From: Nocardia wallacei
GTDB lineage: Bacteria; Actinomycetota; Actinomycetes; Mycobacteriales; Mycobacteriaceae
Length of the DNA stretch: 33,233 nt
NCBI RefSeq assembly: GCF_029869545.1
Contig: NZ_JARWQD010000273.1
Span: 1-33,233, forward strand
Direction of reading: 5' to 3'
In this document: positions 24,024 through 32,500 of the stretch, one piece after another
Numbering within the stretch: position 1 is the first letter of the stretch
Layout of the letters: each line of letters begins with the position of its first letter
Position numbers and translations under genes: made by a program
The notes under the pieces: generated by a model
Told to the model about the DNA's origin: nothing
Seen by the model: the letters and a program-made list of their open reading frames with translations, nothing else
Database searches by the model: none

Positions 24024-24071
24024 GGATTTACTGGTGTCATCGCATCGGCAGACAACAGTCAGGAGAATCCT

Positions 24072-24758
24072 GTGCCACACGATGGCAACACCACCCCCGG
24101 CCGGACCGCCCTCGTGGTGGTCGCGCACCACCGGTCCGATTCGCTCACCGCGCACACCGCCCGCCGGACCGCCGCGCAGCTCGAGGCCGCCGGATATCGG
24201 ATCGATCTGCTCGATCTGCACGCCGAGGGGTTCGATCCCCGGATGAACCTCGAGGATCAGCCCGATTGGGGGAATCGTGAGAAGACCTACTCGGACGAAG
24301 CCCGCTCGCACATGCGGCGAATTCTCAACGCGGACATCGTTGTTGCCGTCTTTCCGGTGTATTGGCAGAGCGTGCCCGCCATCCTGAAGGGCTGGATCGA
24401 TCGAGTGTGGAACTACGGCTTCGCCTACGGCCGCAGCAAACCTCGCCTGGCGGGCAAGCGCATGCTGTGGCTCGGCCTGGCGGGTGCGGCGGGCGACGAC
24501 GAGATCATCGAGGGGATGCGGGCGGTGCTGGATATCAACCTGAATCAGGGCATCGCCTACTACTGCGGCTTCACCCACTCGACCGTCGGCCTGCTCCCCG
24601 ACGCCGAGGAGCGCCCGCAGCGCCTCGACGCCGAGGGCAACCTGCTCGTCGGCGCCGCGGTGGCCGGTGCCGAGCGCGAGGCGCAGTACGCCGACTTCGA
24701 CCGTCGCGCAACCGAATTGGTCGAGCAGTTCCTGGCGGCGGAGCTGGTCGAGGCCTGA
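24072..24758 (+). CDS. NAD(P)H:quinone oxidoreductase / flavodoxin-fold (MdaB or KefF-like) protein
   Basis: The 228-residue product has the flavodoxin-like fold of the NQO/MdaB family. Strand 1 is TALVVVAHHRSDSLTAHTARR, then YRIDLLDLHAEGFDPRM, then ADIVVAVFPVYWQSVPAILKGWIDRVWNYGFAYG, the flavin-binding and conserved FPVYWxxxPAxLKGWIDRV signature, then LWLGLAGAA. Family members reduce quinones in a two-electron step to avoid radical formation. FMN or FAD binding is inferred. The GTG at 24072 is preceded by AGGAG. It is divergent from the AraC regulator and convergent with the dioxygenase-like gene. Confidence 0.9.
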   Translation: MPHDGNTTPGRTALVVVAHHRSDSLTAHTARRTAAQLEAAGYRIDLLDLHAEGFDPRMNLEDQPDWGNREKTYSDEARSHMRRILNADIVVAVFPVYWQSVPAILKGWIDRVWNYGFAYGRSKPRLAGKRMLWLGLAGAAGDDEIIEGMRAVLDINLNQGIAYYCGFTHSTVGLLPDAEERPQRLDAEGNLLVGAAVAGAEREAQYADFDRRATELVEQFLAAELVEA

Positions 24759-24770
24759 GGGGCCGTCGGT

Positions 24771-25535
24771 TCAGCCGACCCGGGGGTACCGGTCCGTGTC
24801 CATCGGTTGGCCCGGGTCGATGCCCGAAACCTCGTCCTGGTAGGGAGATTCGGGTGAGGGGCGGAAGGTGGCCTCGGCGTCCATGTAGACCGTGGCCAGG
24901 GAGATCCGGGCGTCGTCGGTCGCATTGGCCCCGGCCATGTGGACCAGCGCGGAATGGTGGAAGGTGCAGTCCCCGGCGCGCAGCGGCACCGTCACCCGGG
25001 GCCACCACCGCAGCTCCGGACGGACCTCGAACGGATCGGCGAAACCGGTCGGGGTGCCGCCCGGCCAGTGGTGCGAGCCGGGGAGGAAGCTCATGCAGCC
25101 CCGCTCCACCGGCACGTCCACCAGGGCGACCCAGGCGGTCAGCGTCACCGGCGCGCCGTCGATCGGGAATGCGGGATCGTCGATGTGCAGCGGTGTCGTG
25201 GTGCTTCCGGTGGTTCGCTTACGCAACAGTTCGGATTTGAACATCCGCAACGGCCGCCCGGCCAATCGCTCGGCTATCGCGGTGATCCCGGGGTGCAGTG
25301 CGACGTGGCGCATCGATGCACTCACCCTCTCCGGGTCGGCGACCCAGTCCATGACATTGCCGCGGGCGTCGTCGTCCCAGGAGATCTTCGGTTGGCGGTC
25401 GAGCAATTCCTCGGCGTCGGCGCGGCACCGCCGCACCTCCGCCGTGTCGAGCACCCGGGGCAGGTGCACATAGCCCTGCGTGCGGTACCGATCCACCAGG
25501 TCGGGTGAAAGTGTCTGTGGTGTAGTGAGTTTCAT
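24771..25535 (-). CDS. Phytanoyl-CoA dioxygenase (PhyH)-family Fe(II)/2-oxoglutarate oxygenase
   Basis: The 254-residue product has the iron facial triad: H117 and D119 in PLHIDDPAF, and H199 in HHSALVHMAG, with R210 (DDARISL) as the likely 2-oxoglutarate anchor. N-terminal YRTQGYVHLPRVLD and CMSFLPGSHHW are typical of PhyH. It should hydroxylate an unactivated carbon; the substrate is unknown. The ATG at 25535 is chosen; a GTG four codons earlier (25547) is also possible. It lies 65 bp downstream, in transcription direction, of the VOC gene at 25601 on the same strand and could share its transcript. Confidence 0.88.
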   Translation of the reverse strand: MKLTTPQTLSPDLVDRYRTQGYVHLPRVLDTAEVRRCRADAEELLDRQPKISWDDDARGNVMDWVADPERVSASMRHVALHPGITAIAERLAGRPLRMFKSELLRKRTTGSTTTPLHIDDPAFPIDGAPVTLTAWVALVDVPVERGCMSFLPGSHHWPGGTPTGFADPFEVRPELRWWPRVTVPLRAGDCTFHHSALVHMAGANATDDARISLATVYMDAEATFRPSPESPYQDEVSGIDPGQPMDTDRYPRVG

Positions 25536-25600
25536 CGATTCGGTCACCCCACCACACTTAGCATCGATCGAGCGGATTCGAATCGCCCGCAAGGCGGGTC

Positions 25601-26020
25601 TCAGGCGATGTTGAACATCCAGTGGATTCCGAATCGGTCGACGAGCGAGCCCGCCTCGTCGCCCCATACCTGCTTTTCCAGGGGCAGGGTGATGGTGCCG
25701 CCGACGGACAGTTTGTCGAAATAGCCGCGGAGTTCGTCGGCGGCGTCGGTGTCGCCATCGAGGAAGACCGCGACATTGTTGCCCGGGCGGTAGGGCGGGT
25801 GGCCGGGCCTGTCGTCCGGATGGTCCCACCCCATCAGCGTGTAACCGGCGGCGGTGTCCAGCCGGGCGTGCATGACCTTGTCGGCGCCGCCCGGGCTCGG
25901 CGCCCCGAAGTCCGCGGCGGTCGCGACCTGCAACTCACCGCCGAACACCTCCCGATAGAACTCCAGCGCCTGCCGCGCATTGCCACCGAACATGATGCAC
26001 GGATTGACCTGAGACCCCAC
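25601..26020 (-). CDS. VOC-superfamily (glyoxalase / PhnB-like) protein
   Basis: The 139-residue product shows the PhnB/YdcM pattern: CIMFGGNARQALEFYREVFGGELQV, then DKVMHARLDTAAGYTLMGWD, NVAVFLDGDTDAADELRGYFDKLSVGGTITLPLEKQVWGDEAGSLVDRFGIHWMFNIA. Members of this family are often of unknown function, with some relation to antibiotic resistance or glyoxalase folds. The GTG at 26020 follows AGGAG with good spacing. The metal-binding His and Glu expected of active glyoxalases are not all recognisable. Confidence 0.87.
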   Translation of the reverse strand: MGSQVNPCIMFGGNARQALEFYREVFGGELQVATAADFGAPSPGGADKVMHARLDTAAGYTLMGWDHPDDRPGHPPYRPGNNVAVFLDGDTDAADELRGYFDKLSVGGTITLPLEKQVWGDEAGSLVDRFGIHWMFNIA

Positions 26021-26230
26021 GAATACTCCTTCATCCCCGACCGATCGGACCCTCCGACGGCCGCCGCACCAACCTCCCAACAAACCACGACACCAACTGT
26101 CATGATTACTGCGGAGGCTCGAAATTCCCTGGAGCGCAGCGGTGGCTCGCGGTACCGTCTGGTTCGGTCGGTGTCGGTCCAGCAGCGGTTTCGCGGTAAT
26201 GCAACCGTTTCTCCGATCGGGGAGTTCTCT

Positions 26231-26719
26231 TTGCGTGCCCACAATGCCGTGCCCCTCGGCGCGGGTTTCTCCCGACTCTGGACGGCGTCGGCGATATCGA
26301 ATATCGGTGACGGGGTCACCCTGGTGGCGGGACCTCTGCTCGTCGCATCGCTCACCACGAGCCCGGCGACGGTCGCGGGTGCCGCCTTCGTCCAGCAGCT
26401 GCCGTGGCTGCTGTTCGTGCTCGTCAGCGGTGTCTTCGTCGACCGGCTGGACCGGCGGCGGCTGATCGTCACGGTGACCAGGCAGCGGCAGGTGCCCGAT
26501 CACCTGCGCGGCCGGGTCGGCAGCGTCTACTCGCTGTTCGACCTCGGCGGCGCGGCGCTCGGGTCGCTGCTCGGCGCGGTGATCGCCCAAGCGTTCGGTG
26601 TGGTCGCGTCGTTCTGGCTCGCGGCGACGACCATGACATGTGTTGCGGCACTGGCCTGGCGGTCGCTGGGGCGGGGTGCGGTAGGGCCCCGGGGCCAGGG
26701 TTCGAGTGGTTTGACGTAG
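26231..26719 (+). pseudogene. MFS transporter remnant with a large in-frame internal deletion
   Basis: The 162-residue frame begins with a typical MFS N-terminus: GAGFSRLWTASAISNIGDGVTLVAGPLLVASLTTSP and helix 2 ending GVFVDRLDRRRLIVTV (the DRxxRR loop). It then jumps directly to RQRQVPDHLRGRVGSVYSLFDLGGAALGSLLGAVIAQAFGVVASFWLAA, which in family members lies in the second half. The join is near 26475-26485. About 250 residues (helices ~3 to 9) are missing without a frameshift. A TTG start at 26231 follows GGAG. It could still be translated, but it cannot form a 12-helix transporter. Confidence 0.72.
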
Positions 26720-26889
26720 CGGTGGCAGGGGGCCGGGATCGGGTCGGTGGGGTCGGGGAGAAGGCGCGTGCCCGAGGTGCGTCGCGCCACCCTCGTGCCA
26801 GACGCGGGCTGCCCCGGGTGCGTCGGCGGCGCGCGCAGGACGGAGATCGGCCGCGCACGATAACAGCGCGATCCGGCACGGGGACGCGG

Positions 26890-27534
26890 TCAGCGGCGCC
26901 AGAAGAAGTGGTGGACGACTCCGCTGGGGCTCGGGATCTGCTCGAGCCGGAAGCGGTCGAGCAGTTCGTCGGGCGACTTCCACAGCTGTTCGCCGCGGCC
27001 GAGTTCGACAGGGGCGACGGCGATGTGCAGGGTGTCGATCAGGTCGGCGTCGAGGAATTCGCGGATGGTGGCCACCCCGCCGCCGATCCGCACATCCTTG
27101 CCGTCGGCGGCCTGCTTCGCCCGCGCCAGGGCCTCCTGCGGCGAGGCGTCGAGGAAGTGGAATGTGGTGTCGCTCAGCGTGAACGACGGTCGCTCGTGAT
27201 GGGTCAGAACGAAAACCGGTGTGTGGAACGGGGGTTCGTCGCCCCACCAGCCCTGCCAGTCGTAGTTCTCCCAGGGGCCACGCACGGGGCCGAACTTGTT
27301 GCGCCCCATGATCTCCGCGCCGATGTTGCGGTTGTAGTCGCGGGTGATGTAGTCGTCCAGGCCGCGGCTGCCGCCGGGGTCGGTGCGGTTCGGCCAGCTG
27401 GCCGTCGCGCCCGCCCACGACATGAAATCCTCCGGAGCGGCATGCCCGAACGGGCGGTCGAGACTCTGCCCTTCCCCGGCGCCGTATCCGTCCCGGGAGA
27501 CGCCGAAACATTGAACGCGAACGAGCTGAGTCAT
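26890..27534 (-). CDS. RibD C-terminal / dihydrofolate-reductase-fold family protein
   Basis: The 214-residue product is a stand-alone RibD-C domain: VRVQCFGVSRDGYGAGEGQSLDRPFG, AEIMGRNKFGPVRG, HTPVFVLTHHERPS, KDVRIGGGVATIREFLDADLIDTLHIAVAPVELGRGEQLW. It should bind NADPH; physiological substrate unknown. It starts with MTQLVRVQC after AGAAAGG. Upstream is a ~100-bp region with repeated GATTGCAACC elements, probably its operator. The downstream MFS remnant converges with it. Confidence 0.88.
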   Translation of the reverse strand: MTQLVRVQCFGVSRDGYGAGEGQSLDRPFGHAAPEDFMSWAGATASWPNRTDPGGSRGLDDYITRDYNRNIGAEIMGRNKFGPVRGPWENYDWQGWWGDEPPFHTPVFVLTHHERPSFTLSDTTFHFLDASPQEALARAKQAADGKDVRIGGGVATIREFLDADLIDTLHIAVAPVELGRGEQLWKSPDELLDRFRLEQIPSPSGVVHHFFWRR

Positions 27535-27547
27535 GAGAAGCCTTTCT

Positions 27548-27608
27548 GATTGCAACCTGCAAGCAGTTGGCAACTTACCGAGACTGCTCGCAGATTGCAA
27601 CCAGTTGG
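27548..27608. promoter_or_regulatory. Direct-repeat operator candidate upstream of the RibD-C gene
   Basis: GATTGCAACC occurs at 27548-27557 and 27593-27602, 45 bp apart. Each is followed by a CAGTTGG element (27564-27570 and 27602-27608), so the unit is a two-part repeat. The sites lie between the minus-strand RibD-C start (27534) and the end of the AraC-type gene (27633). A regulator binding TTGCAAC half-sites is implied; its identity is unknown. Confidence 0.5.
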
Positions 27609-27632
27609 TCGCGGGCCGGGCGACCAGGCGGG

Positions 27633-28571
27633 TCAGCCGAAGGTGCGGCGATACGCCCGAGGGGTGACACCGGTGGTCCGTTTGAAGCGATCGCGGAAGG
27701 CGGTGGGCGACCCGAAGCCGACCTGGGCGCCGATCTGTTCGACCGAGTGCCGCGTGGTCTCGAGCAGCTGCTGGGCCCGGCGGATGCGGGCGCGGTGCAG
27801 CCAGTGCAGGGGTGTGGTGCCCGTCTGCTCGCGGAAGCGGCGGATCAGGGTCCTGGTGCTCACCTTCGCGTGCCGCGCGATATCGTCGAGTGTCAGTGGG
27901 CGAGAAAGGTTTTCGCCCAGCCACGCCAGCACCGGCTCGAGTTCGGAACCCGCGGGGACGGAGGTGCGGTCGTGCGCGATGAACTGCGCCTGTCCGCCCT
28001 CGCGTTCCAGCGGCATCACCGAGACCCGCGCGGCGTCGGCGGCGACCGCGGAGCCGTAGTCGCGCCGGACCATGTGCAGGCACATGTCCAGTCCCGCCGC
28101 GGCGCCGGCCGAGGTCAGGATCTGCCCGTTGTCGACGTAGAGCACATTCGGGTCGACCTCGACCCGCGGGAATTCGGCGGCGAGCCGGTCGGCGGCGAGC
28201 CAGTGCGTGGTCGCGCGCAGCCCGTCGAGGAGTCCGCTGGCCGCCAAGGGGAACGCGCCCGAGCAGATGGAGGCGATCCGCGCGCCCGCGGCGGCGGCCT
28301 CGCGCAGCGCGGTGTACACCTCGGGCGTCAAAGACGTTGTGGGAGCGGCGGTTCCCGGAACGATGACGGTGTCGGCTCCGGCCAGTCCGTCCAGCGCCCG
28401 TTCGGCGCGCAGGACGAAGGTGCCCGCATCGACCTCCGGCCGTTCGGCGCAGACGCGGACCCGGTAACCGGACCGCCCGTCGGCGAGGCGCGTGCGGGTG
28501 AACACCTCGATCGGGGTCGACAGGTCGAACGGAATCACCTGGTCCAGAGCCAGCACGGCCACGGTGTGCAT
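27633..28571 (-). CDS. GlxA-type regulator: DJ-1/PfpI domain fused to AraC helix-turn-helix
   Basis: The 312-residue product has an N-terminal DJ-1/PfpI (GATase1-like) domain with C103 in ASICSGAFPLAASGLLDG and ATTHWLAADRL, followed by AraC helices (LTLDDIARHAKVSTRTLIRRFREQTGTTPLHWLHRARIRRAQQLLE and VEQIGAQVGFGSPTAFRDRFKRTTGVTPRAYRRTF). The N-terminal domain probably senses a small molecule. The ATG at 28571 gives the usual ~310-residue length. It diverges from the DJ-1 family gene at 28718, 146 bp away, so probable target. Confidence 0.93.
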   Translation of the reverse strand: MHTVAVLALDQVIPFDLSTPIEVFTRTRLADGRSGYRVRVCAERPEVDAGTFVLRAERALDGLAGADTVIVPGTAAPTTSLTPEVYTALREAAAAGARIASICSGAFPLAASGLLDGLRATTHWLAADRLAAEFPRVEVDPNVLYVDNGQILTSAGAAAGLDMCLHMVRRDYGSAVAADAARVSVMPLEREGGQAQFIAHDRTSVPAGSELEPVLAWLGENLSRPLTLDDIARHAKVSTRTLIRRFREQTGTTPLHWLHRARIRRAQQLLETTRHSVEQIGAQVGFGSPTAFRDRFKRTTGVTPRAYRRTFG

Positions 28572-28583
28572 GGCAGCAACGTA

Positions 28584-28593
28584 GCGGATCCGC
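28584..28593. promoter_or_regulatory. 10-bp palindrome GCGGATCCGC in the divergent region
   Basis: A perfect palindrome 12 bp upstream of the GlxA-type gene start, within the 146-bp divergent promoter region. AraC regulators usually bind direct repeats, so this may be unrelated. Confidence 0.28.
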
Positions 28594-28717
28594 GATAGCG
28601 CTGGCATTTTCCCGTGGAAGGTTGGCGATGGTGCCACTGGGGCCGGTGCGGCGGCACGCCTAGCGTCGGACGCGATCCGGCGCTCGCCGGTCGGCACTCG
28701 TCTCGGAGGACTCGCAC

Positions 28718-29383
28718 ATGCATGCCCAGATCGTTCTGTTCGATGGCTTCGGCCTCCTCGATGTCGTCGCCCCGTACGACGTGCTGTACGCCGGCGGCAT
28801 CGCCTCGGGGGAGGTGACGGTGGAGTTCGTCTCGGCCGAGGGTCCGCGCGAGGTGGTCAGCGGTGCGGGCGGAGTCGCGTTGCGCGCCACCGCAACTCTC
28901 GATCCCGCCCGGCCGGGCCTGATCGTCGTGCCCGGCGCGGCCGGACGCCTCGGCGAACCCGGGCAGGATGCCGACGAGCGGCAGCGCGGCGAATTCATCA
29001 GCGTGCTGCTCGCTCGCGCCCTGACCACCGAACTCCCGGCGTTGCTGCGCACAGCGATGGACAACCCGCAGGTGACGGTGGCCACCGTCTGTGCGGGATC
29101 GCTGCTTCCCGCGATGGCCGGGTTGCTGGCGGGCCGCGCCGCGACCACCAATCGCATGGCGCTGGCCGGGCTCGAGGCCACGGGTGTGCGGGCGGTCGCC
29201 GCCCGAGTCGTGGACGACGGCGATCTGATCTCCGGCGGCGGTGTCACCTCGGGCCTGGACGTGGGTCTGTATCTGCTCGAGCGAGAGGTCGGCCCGCGCG
29301 TCGCCCATGCCGTCGAGGAACTTTTCGAGTACGAGCGCCGCGGCACCACGTGGCGCGACCACGGCATAGCCGCCTCCTGGTAG
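28718..29383 (+). CDS. DJ-1/PfpI-family protein
   Basis: The 221-residue product is a single DJ-1-superfamily domain: QIVLFDGFGLLDVVAPYDVLYAGG at the start and the nucleophile-elbow cysteine C125 in VATVCAGSLLPAMAGLLAGRAATTNRM, then LISGGGVTSGLDVGLYLLEREVG. The VCAGS and TTN pattern is shared with the sensor domain of the divergent regulator, and such proteins include isonitrile hydratases (ThiJ/InhA type). That activity is a reasonable guess only. The ATG follows CGGAGGA. It is monocistronic. Confidence 0.9.
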   Translation: MHAQIVLFDGFGLLDVVAPYDVLYAGGIASGEVTVEFVSAEGPREVVSGAGGVALRATATLDPARPGLIVVPGAAGRLGEPGQDADERQRGEFISVLLARALTTELPALLRTAMDNPQVTVATVCAGSLLPAMAGLLAGRAATTNRMALAGLEATGVRAVAARVVDDGDLISGGGVTSGLDVGLYLLEREVGPRVAHAVEELFEYERRGTTWRDHGIAASW

Positions 29384-29453
29384 TCCGCGGCGGTGGGTGT
29401 CCGGGGTCACATTTCACCCCGCACCCTGCATAGCTGGTGCCCACTCGGTAGAC

Positions 29454-29482
29454 TCGAAATTGCGCACATTGCTCAACTTCGA
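29454..29482. promoter_or_regulatory. Inverted repeat upstream of the indolepyruvate oxidoreductase gene, possible Lrp/AsnC-type operator
   Basis: TCGAAATTG (29454-29462) and CAACTTCGA (29474-29482) match in 8 of 9 positions around an 11-bp spacer, about 100 bp before the ATG. Lrp/AsnC regulators often act on amino-acid-catabolic oxidoreductases through sites of this general shape; no such regulator gene is in the window. Confidence 0.42.
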
Positions 29483-29583
29483 ATCCTCCTATTGTTCATT
29501 CCGCGCTCCGGAGACAGGATGGCGGCGACGAATGCTCAACAAGGGAGGCGCCCGATCGGCGCCGAACGGAACGGGTGGAATCG

Positions 29584-32500
29584 ATGACCGAGCTCGCCGA
29601 CCGCGAACTGATCACAGCACCGTACGACCTGGCCGACCGCTACCGCGTCGGCGCCGGGACCGTCGTCCTGACCGGCGTGCAGGCGATCGCGCGGCAGCTG
29701 GTCGAGCAGCACGTGCGCGACCTGCGATCGGGGCGCCGGGTGGGCACCTTCGTCTCCGGATATCAGGGTTCGCCGCTGGGCGGCGTCGACCGGATGCTGG
29801 GCGGGATGCCGGATGTGCTGGCAGAGCACGACATTCGGTTCGTGCCGGGGTTGAACGAGGAACTGGCCGCGACCGCGGTGTGGGGCAGCCAGGGCGAGCT
29901 GCCGGAGGGCGCGGCGACGCACGACGGCGTGGTCGGGGTGTGGTACGGCAAGGGGCCGGGCCTGGACCGGTCCACCGACGCGCTGCGGCACGCGAACATG
30001 TACGGCGGCAACCCGAACGGCGGCGTGCTGCTGCTCGTCGGTGACGACCCGGCCTCGAAATCGTCGACCGTCCCCGCGGTCTCGGAGCGCTCGCTGGCGG
30101 CGCTCAACATCCCGGTGTTGTTCCCGCGCAACGCCTCCGAGATCATCACCATGGGCCTGCACGGGGTGGCGCTGTCGCGGGCGTCGGGCTGCCTGGTCGC
30201 GCTGAAGATCGTGGCCGATGTGGCCGACGGCGCCTGGACGGTGGACGGGCGCGTCGGTGAGATCGACACGCTGATCCCGGAGATCGAGTGGGAGGGAAGG
30301 CCGTTCACGTATCGGCAGCGACCGATGGCGGCGCCGACCGACAGCGTGCTCGCCGAGGCCGACCTGTACGGGCCGCGCTGGGAGATCGTCAAGGCCTACA
30401 GCGCGCTGAACGAACTGGATGTGGTGGAGGTGAACCCGGCGCGCGCGACCGTCGGGATCGCCGCCACCGGAACCACCTTCGACGCGGTCCGCCAGGCGCT
30501 GCTCGATCTCGGGGTGGGCGACGACGACCTGCACCGCGCCGGAATCCGGCTGCTGCGCATCGGCATGCCCTATCCCGTTGCCCCCGAACCGATCCGGGCC
30601 TTCGCCGCCGGGCTGTCGCGGGTGATCGTGGTGGAGGACAAGACCGCCTTCCTCGAGACCCAGCTGCGCGACATCCTGTACGGCACCGCCGACGCGCCGC
30701 GGATCGTCGGCAAGCGCGACGACGCGAACCGGCCGCTGTTCGATCACGACGGCGAGCTCACCGCGGGCCGCATCGCCAAGCCGCTGCGCCGGGCGCTGGA
30801 CGGGTACATCGAGATGAAACGCCCACTGCCGCAACCGCTGTCGCTGTCGGTGCTGCCCGCCAAGCGGGCCGCGTACTTCTGCAGCGGCTGCCCGCACAAC
30901 CGGTCCACCGCGGTCCCGGAGGGCTCCCTCGCGGGCGGCGGCATCGGCTGCCACACCCTGGTGACGATGTCGGGACGGGAGGACAGCAGGGTCACCGGGC
31001 TGACCCAGATGGGCGGCGAGGGCGCGCAGTGGATCGGGCAGGCGCCGTTCACCGAGGTACCGCATCTGTTCCAGAACATCGGCGACGGAACGTATTTCCA
31101 CTCCGGGCAGCTCGCGGTGCAGGCGTGTATCGCGGCGGGGGTGAACATCACGTTCAAGCTGCTCTACAACGACGTGGTCGCGATGACCGGCGCGCAGGAT
31201 GCCGAGGGCGCGCTGGCGGTGCCGCGGCTGACCCACAAGCTGGCGGTGGAGGGCGTCCGGCAGATCATCATCTGCGCCGACGAACCGAAGAAGTACCGCA
31301 GGCGGGACCTGGCGCCGGGAACGCGCCTGTGGCACCGGGATCGGCTCGACGAGGCACAGCGCGCGCTGCGCGAGATTCCGGGCGTGACCGTGCTGATCTA
31401 CGACCAGCACTGCGCGGCCGACGCCCGGCGGCAGCGCAAGCGCGGCACCCTGCCGGTGCGGCGGACCCGGGTGGTGATCAACGAGGCGGTGTGCGAGGGC
31501 TGCGGCGACTGCGGCACCAAGAGCAACTGCCTGTCGGTGCAGCCGGTCGACACCGAATTCGGCCGCAAGACGCGCATCGATCAGACCTCGTGCAACACCG
31601 ACTACAGCTGCCTGGACGGCGACTGCCCGTCGTTCGTGACCGTGGAGCTGCCCGAACCGGGAAAGGGCAAGCGACGCAAGAAGAGTCGGCCCGCGGCGCC
31701 GGAGCTGGAAGACCTCGGGATCGCCGCCCCGACCACCACCCAGAACGTCTTCCTGGCCGGTATCGGCGGCACCGGGATCGTGACGGTGAACCAGGTGCTG
31801 GTGACCGCGGCGATGCGCGCCGGATACGAGGTGGCGAGCCTGGATCAGATCGGGCTGAGCCAGAAGGCCGGGCCGGTGGTGTCGCACCTGCGGTTCGCGG
31901 CGGGTGGGCTGGAACCGTCCAACCGGCTCACCCCGGGCTCGGCGGACTGCATCGTCGCCTTCGACCTGCTGGCGGCCGCCGATACCAAGAATCTGGCGTA
32001 CGGCTCCGCCGAGCTGACGCTGTCGGTCGCGTCGACCAGTAGGACGCCGACCGGAGATATGGTGTACGACAAGGACATCGAGTACCCGGACACCGGCTCG
32101 CTGCTGGCGCGGCTGGAGCGGGTGTCGCGCACGGTGCGGTCGTTCGATGCGCTGGCCGCCGCCGAAACGCTGTTCGGCTCCACGGCCGCCGCGAATTTCC
32201 TGCTGGTCGGTGCCGCCCATCAGCTCGGCGGGCTGCGGCTGCCCGCGGCGTCGATCGAGGAGGCCATCGAGATCAACGGCGTGGCGGTGGAGGCGAATAT
32301 CGCGGCCTTCCGGTGGGGGCGCGCGGCGATCGCCCGGCCGGACGACTTCGCCGCGGCCATCGCGCCCCGGAGTCGGTCTCGCGCCGGAAACCCGGTTCCG
32401 GCAGACCTTTTCGATGGATTGTCGGCGACGGGGGAGACCCGGCGCCTGGTCGAGGTGCGCGCCGCCGAGCTGATCGGATTCCAGGGTGTCCGGGTGGCAC

